Source: Alphaproteobacteria bacterium
Lineage (GTDB): Bacteria; Pseudomonadota; Alphaproteobacteria; Micropepsales; Micropepsaceae
Reading direction: 5' to 3'
Length of the DNA: 64,000 nt
Assembly: GCA_016783965.1 (NCBI GenBank)
Contig: JADHVO010000002.1
Location: 434,001-498,000, forward strand
Position 1 is the first letter of the stretch. The number at the start of each line of letters is the position of its first letter. The notes beneath the pieces were generated by a model. It saw only the letters and a list, made by a program, of their open reading frames with translations. It was not told the origin of the DNA and searched no databases. Below, in pieces: positions 18,226 through 26,482 of this stretch. The position numbers were made by a program, and so were the translations under genes.

Positions 18226-20274
18226 TCAGATGTTCGGCATGATCGTGCGCCGACGTTGCGGTGTCGACGTTCGTGCGGCAGCTGGCGTTTGCAGCGGTTG
18301 CTGTTGTTGTCGAGCGGCGTGGCTCAGAAGGTCGTCGTTGCCGCCCTGGTCAGGTGCCGCGTGCAACGCGCGCCGCGCATCCCATTTCGCAGGCGTGTAA
18401 CGATCCAGACCAAGTTGCGCAGCCATTGCGCGGGCTCCGACCCAGAGGTCCAGCTGCTCGTTGGCCTGCCCGGCCCGTTTGCGCCACACACGCTTCACGA
18501 AGCCGTCGCGGGTCTCGATGGTGTCGAGATATTCCGCGGTAATCTGAAGGAAGAACGCCTCGTCGCAACTCTTCGGGAAGCGAATGCATCCCGCCGGCCA
18601 TATACCCGTGGTCTTGTCGGGCCCGTCGATCGTCTTCTGCAGCGCCGCATACAACGCGCTCTTGAGCGGATAGGTACCGAGAGGCCAGAGCAGCGCGCCG
18701 CCCTTCGCCGTCTTGCCTTTCCAGGTCACATCGACCTTTTTCGGTGTGCCGATGAACGGCCTGGTCGCGCCATCGCGACCGTCTGTGGCGAATACGTTCG
18801 GCCGCTTGCGCGCAAAATTGTAGACCGCGTGGCTCTTGTAACCGGTATCGACGCCGAAGGCCTCGATCGGCCAGCTGCGCCCATATTGGTCTTCGTAAAG
18901 CCGCGTTTGCACCTGCGCCAGCTGCGCCCAGGTCGCGTCATCCTCCGGATCTCCGGGAATGACAGCGAAGTCTACGAGCCAGCTCGTCATGCGCTCGCCG
19001 AAGCCATAGACCGCCCATTCCAGACGGTTCGCCTGGACGTCAGCCATTCCGCAGAGCGCAAGCACGCCGTCCGGCAGCGTTCCCTTCTCGCGGTCCTCGT
19101 CGCGACGGGCCAGCAGCTTCAGATGATCGGGCGCTTCACCGGCCTGCTCGAAGGCTTCCGCGAGCACCTGTTGCGTGAACGTCTTGAGCCGCGCCGCCGA
19201 ATCCTTCGCCGCTAGGTACTCGCCGACGATGCTGTCCCAGCCGGCCAGGTTGCTCTGGCCGCGCCAGAGATGAAATCCCGGCTGACGTCCGCGGCTGGGC
19301 CGCTTGCGCGCCGCATCGAGATGCTCCGGCTCGACGACGACGCCAGGTTCGAGGTCAGTGTCGTCGGCCGCCGGAAACGACTTGATCCAGACCGACCGCG
19401 CGAGCATCGCGCGTTTCTGCCAATGCTCAATCACGCCACCACAGCAAGGCGCCACGATGTGAGCCCCGAATGGCGCGTGCTCCGAATCCCACTTGAGATG
19501 GTCGAAACGGAACGTGAAGTAGTCGCCGCAATGCGAGCACGGCCAATAGAGCCGACGCTGATCGGAAACTTCGTACTTCGCGGTGATGCGGCACTCGCCC
19601 TTCAGCTTTGGCGTCGATGTCCATAACCGCTTCGCGCCGCGCAACTCGAATGTCGAGGAGCGCTGGATGATCTGGTCGACCGGATCGCCGCGGCCACCCA
19701 CGTCGTGGTCCCACTCGCTGATCTCGTCACCCCAGGCGTTGCGGACCGTGATGGCCTGCAAACCCTTCGACGAACCGGTGTGCGTGATCTGGATGAAGCC
19801 GCCGCGGAATTTCTTGAAGCTTGCCGTCGACCCATTCTCGTCGCGGCTCTTGGTCTCCCGAACCTTGTGCTTCAGTGCCGGCGACGCGTCGATCGTCGGC
19901 TGAAGCTTGATCTTGGTGAACTTGTGGGCCTCGTCGATCGACGGCATCGCGATCAGCATGCCGCAGGGCACGATGTCGATCGTATAGCCCGTGAAATTCA
20001 CGCCGACTTCGGACTTGCCCGTCTGGGCAGCGAAGACCAGCGTGACGTCGGTCGACGGATCGTTCGCCGACAGGCAGTCCATCGGCTCGACCAGGTATGG
20101 CGTTAGGTCATTGGACCAGATACCGGGCGAAGCTGTGCCCGTTTCCGCCGGCACAATCCGGTTGCGCGAGGCCCAGACCGACACCGTCATGTCCGGAAGC
20201 GGCGTTAGACCAGCCGCAAGAGCGGAACGCATGAGCGCCCGCGCATCTGCGGCGCGGCTAGGTGTTGCCTCCAT
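18226..20274 (-). CDS. Terminase large subunit (gpA family)
   Basis: The 682-residue packaging motor has an ATPase part with a Walker-like FAAQTGKSEVG at about residues 81-91 and a GDEISEWDHD segment (about 180-190) as the acidic motif. A zinc-binding cluster (WPCSHCG, then APCCGG) follows near 240-280. The nuclease part includes FGVDTGYKSHAVY. These mark the gpA/GpA-like terminase family. The ATG at 20274 overlaps the small subunit gene by 17 bases. Confidence 0.95.
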   Translation of the reverse strand: MEATPSRAADARALMRSALAAGLTPLPDMTVSVWASRNRIVPAETGTASPGIWSNDLTPYLVEPMDCLSANDPSTDVTLVFAAQTGKSEVGVNFTGYTIDIVPCGMLIAMPSIDEAHKFTKIKLQPTIDASPALKHKVRETKSRDENGSTASFKKFRGGFIQITHTGSSKGLQAITVRNAWGDEISEWDHDVGGRGDPVDQIIQRSSTFELRGAKRLWTSTPKLKGECRITAKYEVSDQRRLYWPCSHCGDYFTFRFDHLKWDSEHAPFGAHIVAPCCGGVIEHWQKRAMLARSVWIKSFPAADDTDLEPGVVVEPEHLDAARKRPSRGRQPGFHLWRGQSNLAGWDSIVGEYLAAKDSAARLKTFTQQVLAEAFEQAGEAPDHLKLLARRDEDREKGTLPDGVLALCGMADVQANRLEWAVYGFGERMTSWLVDFAVIPGDPEDDATWAQLAQVQTRLYEDQYGRSWPIEAFGVDTGYKSHAVYNFARKRPNVFATDGRDGATRPFIGTPKKVDVTWKGKTAKGGALLWPLGTYPLKSALYAALQKTIDGPDKTTGIWPAGCIRFPKSCDEAFFLQITAEYLDTIETRDGFVKRVWRKRAGQANEQLDLWVGARAMAAQLGLDRYTPAKWDARRALHAAPDQGGNDDLLSHAARQQQQPLQTPAAARTSTPQRRRTIMPNI

Positions 20275-20785
20275 CTTGTGGCTTGCCGTCGATCGCGCTC
20301 AGCGAGGCGACGAACTTCTCCATCAGGGACCGCTCGCGGTCTCGCACCAGCTGTGCACACACGCGCGGGTCGCGTTCGGCCGCCAGGCGGTCACAAAACG
20401 CCTGGTCCGGGTCCATCAGGGCATCGCGCAGAGTCGATGCCGCCTCCATGACGGCATCACCGACATCGCGGGCGTCGACAACTTCGCCTTTCTGGCGCGC
20501 CAGCTCGATCTCAGCCTGTTCCAGCCGGATTTCTTCGAGCCGCTGCTTGATACCTTTTCGGCCGGTCGATCGCGCAGTCGGTGCCGAAGCCGATTCTCCG
20601 GGGCGCGGCTCCCCAACACGCCAGTTATCGCCCCGATGTTTCTGGAATTCCGTCCAGTCAACGCAGCCATCGGTGCCGATGAGCTCCGGATATTGGCCGA
20701 GATAGCGCGAGACCGAGCTCTTGCCGATCTGAAGGCGCCGCGCCACCTCTGCCGGCTTGATCCGTTCCAGTGCCGCGACCGACAC
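20258..20785 (-). CDS. Terminase small subunit (Nu1-like)
   Basis: The 175-residue protein starts at a GTG (20785). It has an N-terminal winged-helix/HTH region (IKPAEVARRLQIGKSSVSRY), a short linker, then a long charged coiled-coil (KQRLEEIRLEQAEIELARQK). This layout matches Nu1-type small terminases that bind the cos/pac site and recruit the large subunit. The 3' end overlaps the large-subunit start, as usual. Confidence 0.88.
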   Translation of the reverse strand: MSVAALERIKPAEVARRLQIGKSSVSRYLGQYPELIGTDGCVDWTEFQKHRGDNWRVGEPRPGESASAPTARSTGRKGIKQRLEEIRLEQAEIELARQKGEVVDARDVGDAVMEAASTLRDALMDPDQAFCDRLAAERDPRVCAQLVRDRERSLMEKFVASLSAIDGKPQDGGNT

Positions 20786-20997
20786 GTTGCATCGTCCCGC
20801 TTGTTATGACGCAACTCGTTGCATCATTTGCAAAATTACACACTGCTGAGCCGGAACGCGCAGTTTGCCCGTATTGCGTTTTGGCGCCGGAAGGACCCGC
20901 GGTTTCGACCCCGTCTGGAAACGGAGACGCCCGCGCGATCTTTCGACCGGCGGGCGTACTTCAACGTGCGGACTATTGGTCAAGTTTTTGTCGCTGG
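20786..20997. other. Non-coding gap upstream of terminase: candidate cos/pac and late promoter region
   Basis: This 212-bp gap precedes the small terminase gene, the usual place of cos/pac. It contains a direct repeat CGTTGCATC (the first copy at 20785-20793 overlaps the terminase start, the second at 20817-20825), a palindrome GCAACTCGTTGC (20811-20822), and an 18-bp-spaced direct repeat whose minus-strand form is ACTTGACCA (20977-20985 and 20995-21003). The repeats could be terminase or regulator binding sites. A TTG-started frame of 65 codons crosses the gap but looks spurious. Confidence 0.4.
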
Positions 20998-21651
20998 TCA
21001 AGTCCCCTCGTTTTCCAGCCCAAAAGGAAGCTCCTCAGTGAGCCTGTGGGCCCGCAGCTGTTCGATGATTCGCTCGCGCAGCCGGATCAGCGCGGCTCTC
21101 CACAGGCTGTAGTGGGCACGCGCAACGATCACTTCCACCATGTCATCGCCCACCGAGCGGAGCATGTGATAGCCCCAGCGCCGCGTGTTGTCGGTGAACA
21201 CCCGGCGTCCGCGTTCGAAGAGGTAGATCGGTTCAAGGATCGGATCGGGTCGGCGCCGGTGGAACGCGCTGCTAAACACCAGGTTGCGCACATGCACGAC
21301 CTCGCTGGCGTCGGGTCTGACCGCGTTCCAGCTGGCGTTGTTGTTCTCTTGCCGGAGTTCGCAGTCGAACAGACCGCGCGCGTAGCGCATCTCGATCTCT
21401 TCTTGGGACCGCCGCCGTTCCACCGGATCGAGCGCCATCACCGCGCGGTGGATGATGTGGGCGTCCGGCGCCGCGGCGAAGCCAGATCTCGGGCTGCTGT
21501 CGACAGGATCGAGACCGAAGTCCAGCGATGCCAGCTTCGGCAGCGCATAGGTCCGCGACGCCTCGACGGGCACGCCCTCCGGCAACGCGACGTGGACCAT
21601 CTGGTCGCGATAGGCCCATTGCAACGCCTGCTCGATCGAGACGCGCTTCAT
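20998..21651 (-). CDS. Conserved phage hypothetical protein
   Basis: The start ATG at 21651 overlaps the upstream stop by ATGA, giving 217 residues starting MKRVSIEQALQWAYRDQMVH. The central part has PDAHIIHRAVMALDPVERRR and a Trp/Tyr-rich helix (YSLWRAALIRLRERIIEQLR). I recognise this as a protein type found beside replication genes in alphaproteobacterial prophages but know no function for it. Location at the end of the early operon, just before the packaging genes, would allow a late-gene regulator or replication accessory role; this is speculative. Confidence 0.7.
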   Translation of the reverse strand: MKRVSIEQALQWAYRDQMVHVALPEGVPVEASRTYALPKLASLDFGLDPVDSSPRSGFAAAPDAHIIHRAVMALDPVERRRSQEEIEMRYARGLFDCELRQENNNASWNAVRPDASEVVHVRNLVFSSAFHRRRPDPILEPIYLFERGRRVFTDNTRRWGYHMLRSVGDDMVEVIVARAHYSLWRAALIRLRERIIEQLRAHRLTEELPFGLENEGT

Positions 21652-22976
21652 GCCGCACCGCCTTCGACCGCGATCACCAGCGCGTCCACGTCCCAACCTT
21701 CCGCGCCGGCCAACCGCCGCAGCGTCGTCTGGCGATAGGTCTTCTCGATCCAGTTCGCCTCGAACGGTCGCTGCACCAGCAGGCGCCTTGGCGGCCCGGC
21801 ATCGACGAACACGCCGCCGAACCACGCTCGTGCCTCGACATCGCGCAGGCCTGCGCGCAGGAGCGCCGCCTGGTCGATCGGCGGCCAACGCTCCGCCATC
21901 GCCCCGCGCCAGGCCACAACCGCGGGATCGAGCGCCGTCTCCGGCTGCTCGAACCGGTGCCAATGCCGCGAACGCAGGAACGTCGTCGGCCCGATCGGCG
22001 TCGGCGCGCGCGAGCCATTACCCTGCCGCAGCCGCCACGCGAAATACGCCCGCACCGCCGCGCACAGCTGCGCCGCATCCGGCCGTTCGCCCGCGGTTTC
22101 CGTCCAAAGCAACCATGTCCGGTCCAGCCGTGCCCCAACCCAGGCCTCACCGCCAGCCGCCACAAACGCCATAAAATCAGCGTCTTGCGTCCACTCACCC
22201 GCATCAGCCAACCCATCGCGGGCACCCCCCGAAAGGGGGGTAAGGGGGGTTATCTCTTCCTTTTCCTCTCCCTTTAAGAGAGTTTTCCGGTGGAACGGAT
22301 CGTCCGGAGGCGGCTTTTCGTCGTCCGTTCCGGAGGAACGCACCTTATATGTGTCGCCTTCTCCGTCCCGTTCCGGCGGAAAGAGGAGATTTTCCCCCGG
22401 AACACCCTTGCGACCGCGCCCGTTGCGGCGCTCCAGAAACACCGACCAGCCAGCCGCTGGCACCATCTGATCGAGCACATCGAGGTGCCGTGCCGTCGCC
22501 GGATAGTTCAGCCGCGTGAAGCCAGGCACCGTCGGCTCGGGTTTCAGCGCGGTGACGCCCTGCGCCTTCACCTTCGCGTTCGCCTTTCGGATGCGATCGC
22601 ATTCCGCGGCATGGAAGTAGCGCACACGCTCCAGCCACACGGGCCACGCGATCTCGCACACCACGGCGTGATAGAGCCGTCCGTTGTTGCAGGCGATGAA
22701 GCCGCGCAGCGCGCCGGCGCGCAGCTTGCGCCACACGTCTACCGCGAAGCCATAGCCAGCGAGCTTGGCCAAGTTGACGTCGTCGCTGGGCACCGAGCCT
22801 GCCGGCACCTGGTGCCAGCTCGCCGCCCACAGCATCGTGCCAGCGCGATATTCGTCGCCAGTGACCGTGGCCGCGAACGTCGACTCGCGCAGCCGCACGA
22901 CGTCGAGCGGCATGGTCTTGAATCCCGTGAGGTCGACATCGTTCGGAATCGGAGGCAACGGAAGAGTGGTGCTCAA
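21648..22976 (-). CDS. DUF1376-domain replication-type protein
   Basis: The 442-residue protein starts at TTG (22976); the next in-frame ATG is at 22913 (MPLDVVRLRESTFAA). Residues ~20-120 resemble DUF1376 (WAASWHQVPAGSVPSDD, then ACNNGRLYHAVVCEIAW), a domain of YdaU-like phage proteins linked to replication initiation. A basic, low-complexity linker follows. The C-terminal third has a Trp-rich region ending TYRQTTLRRLAGAEGWDVDA. Role in phage DNA replication is inferred from the domain and position. Confidence 0.7.
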   Translation of the reverse strand: MSTTLPLPPIPNDVDLTGFKTMPLDVVRLRESTFAATVTGDEYRAGTMLWAASWHQVPAGSVPSDDVNLAKLAGYGFAVDVWRKLRAGALRGFIACNNGRLYHAVVCEIAWPVWLERVRYFHAAECDRIRKANAKVKAQGVTALKPEPTVPGFTRLNYPATARHLDVLDQMVPAAGWSVFLERRNGRGRKGVPGENLLFPPERDGEGDTYKVRSSGTDDEKPPPDDPFHRKTLLKGEEKEEITPLTPLSGGARDGLADAGEWTQDADFMAFVAAGGEAWVGARLDRTWLLWTETAGERPDAAQLCAAVRAYFAWRLRQGNGSRAPTPIGPTTFLRSRHWHRFEQPETALDPAVVAWRGAMAERWPPIDQAALLRAGLRDVEARAWFGGVFVDAGPPRRLLVQRPFEANWIEKTYRQTTLRRLAGAEGWDVDALVIAVEGGAA

Positions 22977-22996
22977 GGTGACGGCGCTCGCTGTGC

Positions 22997-23002
22997 TATG
23001 GT
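22997..23002 (+). promoter_or_regulatory. -10 element TATGGT of a leaderless-type promoter
   Basis: TATGGT, within GTGCTATGGT, ends six bases before the ATG at 23009, so transcription would begin at or next to the start codon. No clear -35 box is seen. The same GTGCTA core precedes the genes at 38108 (minus) and near 38180 (plus). Confidence 0.45.
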
Positions 23003-23008
23003 CGCCGC

Positions 23009-23695
23009 ATGCAGAAGAACGATCTTTACCTGCTCGCTGCGGTGATCCTGGTCTGGGGCTGCTTCGAGATCGTGGCTCTGAAGCTCGCAGGCGCTACGGG
23101 GAGCGACGTGGCGGCTTGGGTTCAGGCAATAGGAACGGTCGGCGCCGTGGGTGCGGCCATTTACTGGGCGCGACGTGAGGAGCACGGCCGCGCCGAGAAG
23201 GTCGAACGCACGGCCACGCTGATTGTCGCCGCCCAGACAGCCGATTGGTTGAGGACGACTGTCGAGCGCATCGCGGAAACCCGGCTGGCCATCGCCTCGA
23301 ACGGTCACCAGGGGCAAATGCTCCTGGATGTCGCGGAATTCGCGTTCACCAACAATTTGGCCATCGTTGCAGACCTCACGCCGCGGCTCGCGGTCGTCGC
23401 TTTGCGCCTGAAGGAAACACGAGAGCGGCTGAACAGCCTGATGATGGGTGACTTCGATGGCGAGGATGAGGCCATCAATTTCGCATTCCGCGAGGTCCCG
23501 AAACTCTTTGCGCGCGTGCGGGAGTTCTATTGGCAGATCGCTGCCGCTGCACACATCCCGGGTGACCCCAATCAGAGATGGGAGATTGATCAGATTGTAG
23601 CGGCCTGGAATTCGACTTGCTCCCAGGGCTCCCCGCAGCTTCTCGGGAGCGCGGAAGAGTTGGACAGGCTGCTCAGCATCAGTATGCGGGTTTAG
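23009..23695 (+). CDS. Membrane-anchored protein of unknown function, oriented against the operon
   Basis: The 228-residue protein has an N-terminal hydrophobic segment (DLYLLAAVILVWGCFEIVAL), a second one (WVQAIGTVGAVGAAIYWARR), then a helical cytoplasmic region. It is the only plus-strand gene within the minus-strand early block and carries its own promoter-like -10 box with no leader. It ends two bases before the end of the methylase gene. This is the pattern of a moron gene expressed in the lysogen; superinfection exclusion or other phage defence is possible but unproven. The family is not recognised. Confidence 0.75.
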   Translation: MQKNDLYLLAAVILVWGCFEIVALKLAGATGSDVAAWVQAIGTVGAVGAAIYWARREEHGRAEKVERTATLIVAAQTADWLRTTVERIAETRLAIASNGHQGQMLLDVAEFAFTNNLAIVADLTPRLAVVALRLKETRERLNSLMMGDFDGEDEAINFAFREVPKLFARVREFYWQIAAAAHIPGDPNQRWEIDQIVAAWNSTCSQGSPQLLGSAEELDRLLSISMRV

Positions 23696-23697
23696 GG

Positions 23698-24645
23698 TCA
23701 TACCGCCTCAGCCACCTCAAGCGGCAGATCGTCCTGCCGTTCGGTCAGCGCGCGCCGGCGCTCGGCGCCGAGGCGGTCCCAGCAGTGCGGGTTCAGCCAC
23801 AGCACCTCGGTGCGATCGCGCGCGCCGTCGGCATGCGCCGGGATCTCGTCGCGATGCCATGCCCTCAGCCGCTCGTCATAGAGCGGATGCGGATAGCCGC
23901 TCAGCACCACGCTGCCTTCGAGCCTGTCAAGGAAGTCCAGCAGCTTCACATGCGCCGCATCGTCCATCTCGTGCGCATAGCCGCGATACTGCGCATCGTA
24001 AGGGTTGCCATGGGCGCGGGTGGCGTGCACGTAGGGCGGATCGACGTAATGGAGGGTCTCCGGACCATCCATCTGCGCCATCACCTCGCAGGCGTCGCGA
24101 TTCTCCACGATCACGCCGCGCAGGCGCTCGATCATCGCCGGCACGCAGTCCGGATAGTTGCGCCAGTCCATCGCCGGCGTCGTGCCCGAGCGGGTCGAGT
24201 TGTTGCGGAATCCCGTCGGCACCCGCGCATGCGCGTTCGATCCGAAGCCCATGTACGACAGCACGATCAGCCGTCGTGCACGCTCCACCGGTTCGTCGCA
24301 CAGGTCGTAGGCCGCGGTCAGTTCATCACGCGCGAAGGGCGTGAGTTCGAGCTGGGCGATCAGCCTGGCGGCCAGCGCATCGTCGCGCAGCACGCGGAAC
24401 ACGTTGACGATCTCGCCGTCCAGATCGTTCCAGACTTCGGCATGGCTGCGCGGCTTACGCATCAGCACGCTCCCGCCGCCCCCGAACGGCTCGACGTAGC
24501 AGCGATGCTTCGGGAAGCGTGCGATGATCTTGTGCGCCAGCTTCCACTTGCCGCCGTACCAGCGGACGATGGGCCGCGTCGGTGCGGCAGCCGCGCTGAC
24601 TGCCCCCCCCCTACGCGATCTGCGGCCCGGCCGGTTCAGGGTCAT
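23698..24645 (-). CDS. DNA N6-adenine methyltransferase, D12/Dam class
   Basis: The start at 24645 overlaps the upstream stop by ATGA and gives 315 residues. Motif I-like WYGGKWKLAHKII is followed by FPKHRCYVEPFGGGGSVLM, and the catalytic motif IV appears as HYVDPPYVHA. This order is that of Dam-type (D12) enzymes that methylate adenine in short palindromes. The target sequence cannot be read from the protein. It may protect phage DNA from host nucleases or alter transcription. A run of nine G residues near the start codon is a possible slippage spot. Confidence 0.9.
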   Translation of the reverse strand: MTLNRPGRRSRRGGAVSAAAAPTRPIVRWYGGKWKLAHKIIARFPKHRCYVEPFGGGGSVLMRKPRSHAEVWNDLDGEIVNVFRVLRDDALAARLIAQLELTPFARDELTAAYDLCDEPVERARRLIVLSYMGFGSNAHARVPTGFRNNSTRSGTTPAMDWRNYPDCVPAMIERLRGVIVENRDACEVMAQMDGPETLHYVDPPYVHATRAHGNPYDAQYRGYAHEMDDAAHVKLLDFLDRLEGSVVLSGYPHPLYDERLRAWHRDEIPAHADGARDRTEVLWLNPHCWDRLGAERRRALTERQDDLPLEVAEAV

Positions 24646-25337
24646 GCTGCCGCCCCTTCCAGCACCTGCACCACCCATCGGCAGATGCGCTCGGGCGCTT
24701 CGCCGCGCACGCCGTCCCATGCGCCGACGAAAATCCGGGCCGTTGCCGCGCGCCTCGGTGTGAAAGCTAACCTGGCCGGTCGGGAGCTCGACATAGAGCA
24801 CTTGCTGGTGGAATTCCTGCGCCGGATCGGTCGCCCAGCCCCAGATGAGCCCGATCGCTGCGCCATGTTCGAGCAGCACCGCACCCCATCGAGGTTATCC
24901 AGCGACCATTGCTTGCGCCGGTAAGCCTCGCGCTTCTGCGATCCACGGCGATAATCCTTGGCCCGCTCGGAACACTTGCACGCCCGGAACAAGTTCGAAG
25001 CGACGAACCCAACCGGTCCCAGCGCATTGAGCCGTTGGTAAAGTGCCTTCGTCTTGTCGCCATTCGATCCCAGATAGACGCCCATCACCTCGTCGTAGAG
25101 CGTGCGCAAATAACCAAGGCTTTGAGCAATCTGCTCGGGACCTTCGTGCCGCCAATATGGCACCACGACCCCGCGCACCGTAGAGCCATCCGTCAGGCTC
25201 GCCCACCCGATCGAGGCGTCATAGGCGAGCACCCGCTTGCCCATGTCGACGCCGTCGATCAGCACGCCGATCCGCGCGCAGAGGAAGGCGTTCGCCTTGG
25301 TCGCCCGCAGGGCCTGCGGCAGTGGTTGCGCGGTCAT
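24642..25337 (-). CDS. Phage protein of unknown function with two compensating frameshifts
   Basis: The open frame encodes 231 residues starting MTAQPLPQALRATKANAFLC, with ATGA overlaps at both ends. Between about 24730 and 24885 the plausible protein lies in another frame: it reads LLEHGAAIGLIWGW and LPTGQVSFHTEARGNGPDF, far more protein-like than the zero-frame Arg/Ser-rich stretch. Adding one G to the G4 run at 24884-24887 and removing one T from the T4 run at 24730-24733 restores one smooth protein. So the middle is either mis-sequenced or truly altered. No function is known. Confidence 0.65.
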   Translation of the reverse strand: MTAQPLPQALRATKANAFLCARIGVLIDGVDMGKRVLAYDASIGWASLTDGSTVRGVVVPYWRHEGPEQIAQSLGYLRTLYDEVMGVYLGSNGDKTKALYQRLNALGPVGFVASNLFRACKCSERAKDYRRGSQKREAYRRKQWSLDNLDGVRCCSNMAQRSGSSGAGRPIRRRNSTSKCSMSSSRPARLAFTPRRAATARIFVGAWDGVRGEAPERICRWVVQVLEGAAA

Positions 25338-25510
25338 GCCAGCACCGCCGGATTGTGGACGGTGATGGAGACGCCGCGTTCCAGTTCCTGCTTGCGCGCC
25401 AGCGCGGAGTCGATCTTCTCCTGGTCGCCGCGCGCCGCCGCGCGGTCATAGTCGCGCACGGCCCACATATAGGCCTGCGCGAATTCGCGATGCAGGTTGC
25501 GCTCGCTCAT
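25334..25510 (-). CDS. Small hypothetical protein (58 aa)
   Basis: The frame from ATG 25510 to TGA 25334 encodes MSERNLHREFAQAYMWAVRD followed by a charged helix and ends VHNPAVLA. It overlaps the next gene's start by ATGA and begins four bases after the ParB-like gene ends, so it fits the operon spacing. It is mostly helical, with no recognised domain. Confidence 0.65.
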   Translation of the reverse strand: MSERNLHREFAQAYMWAVRDYDRAAARGDQEKIDSALARKQELERGVSITVHNPAVLA

Positions 25511-25514
25511 GCCG

Positions 25515-26387
25515 CTATCGCCCCGCCATCAACCGCGACATCGGCACACCCTTGGTGCGCGCGGCGGCGGCAATCCGCGCCTCGGCGAGTTCCATGAAGT
25601 TCTTCCAGTCGGTGCCCCCGCGCGTGGCGCGCCGCGAAGCGGTCTCGTTCACCAGCTTCGCCAAGCCCCCCCCGGTGCGCGTCAGCGCCTCACCGACGCT
25701 GGCCGCATCACGATGCCATTCCGGATGTTTTGGCGCCAGCTCGCACATCCCACGCACGGCCACGCCGGCGAGACCGACCATCGGATCGGCCGCACGCAGC
25801 GCCATCAGCGCGGTGGTCAGCACCTCGCCACCATGCATCTTGAAGCAGCGACGCACCGCCGACAGCGCGCAAGTCTCGCCCGCCTTCAGCAGCTCCAGTG
25901 GCTTCGGGCTCGGCGCCATCACCACGCCGGCTTCGGCACAGGCCTTGACGATGCCGACGGCTTCGAGATCTCCGCCGGCGACCGCGGCGCGGAAGCTCTG
26001 GAGCGGATTGATGCGTGTGGTGTTGTGGTTGATCGCCGCGAAGGCGCGGGCCTCCTCGGCCAGCGAGCGCTCCAGCACCAGGCACGGCACGCTGTCGATG
26101 CCGCCATGGCACAGCGCCGCGGTGGCGCGGTGCTGCCCGTCGATCACCGCATAGACGTTGCGCGAGCGCTTGGCGACGTCGAGTACGCCGAACTTTGCCC
26201 AGGAGAACTCTTCCACCATGCGCCGGATGTTGGCTTTGCCGGAATCGAGAATGGCGCGCTGATAGATCGGGTCGACGTAGAGGTGCTTGAGCGGAAGCCA
26301 CACCAGTTCGCCCTTCGCACCGATGTCGCGCGACGGCACCGGCTTGACCGAGAACGTGAGCGTCTGGAGTGCCAGCAGTTCGCTCAT
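25515..26387 (-). CDS. ParB/Srx-fold domain protein
   Basis: The ATG at 26387 overlaps the preceding small gene by ATGA and gives 290 residues. Residues ~30-110 contain VDPIYQRAILDSGKANIRRM, then FGVLDVAKRSRNVYAVIDGQ and HRATAALCHGG. This is the ParB N-terminal (nuclease-like) motif set, with a DGQHR signature. No ParA gene is near, so a plasmid-type partition role is unlikely. Related phage proteins are suspected DNA-binding or CTP/nucleotide-using factors. It is one of two ParB-domain proteins in this operon. Confidence 0.75.
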   Translation of the reverse strand: MSELLALQTLTFSVKPVPSRDIGAKGELVWLPLKHLYVDPIYQRAILDSGKANIRRMVEEFSWAKFGVLDVAKRSRNVYAVIDGQHRATAALCHGGIDSVPCLVLERSLAEEARAFAAINHNTTRINPLQSFRAAVAGGDLEAVGIVKACAEAGVVMAPSPKPLELLKAGETCALSAVRRCFKMHGGEVLTTALMALRAADPMVGLAGVAVRGMCELAPKHPEWHRDAASVGEALTRTGGGLAKLVNETASRRATRGGTDWKNFMELAEARIAAAARTKGVPMSRLMAGR

Positions 26388-26482
26388 CCGAACACCGCCT
26401 CGCATGCCAGCGCGAACCCGATGCCGCCCAGCCACGCCAGGCAAGCCCAGAACATGCGGGAACGGAGGAGGACCGCGATCAC
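26384..26482 (-). CDS. Tiny membrane peptide (32 aa)
   Basis: A GTG at 26482 overlaps the methyltransferase stop as GTGA, and the stop overlaps the next start as ATGA. The 32-residue product is almost one transmembrane segment (SRMFWACLAWLGGIGFALAC). Coupling at both ends strongly suggests that it is translated. Function is unknown. Confidence 0.6.
   Translation of the reverse strand: MIAVLLRSRMFWACLAWLGGIGFALACEAVFG

Noticed and set aside
16644-18242. Plus-strand frame of 532 codons opposite the portal gene
   Set aside because: Arg/His-rich shadow of the portal gene; no start context or motif.
20804-21001. TTG-started minus-strand ORF of 65 codons before terminase
   Set aside because: It overlaps the upstream stop as TTGA, but it crosses the repeat-rich gap and its sequence does not look like a protein.
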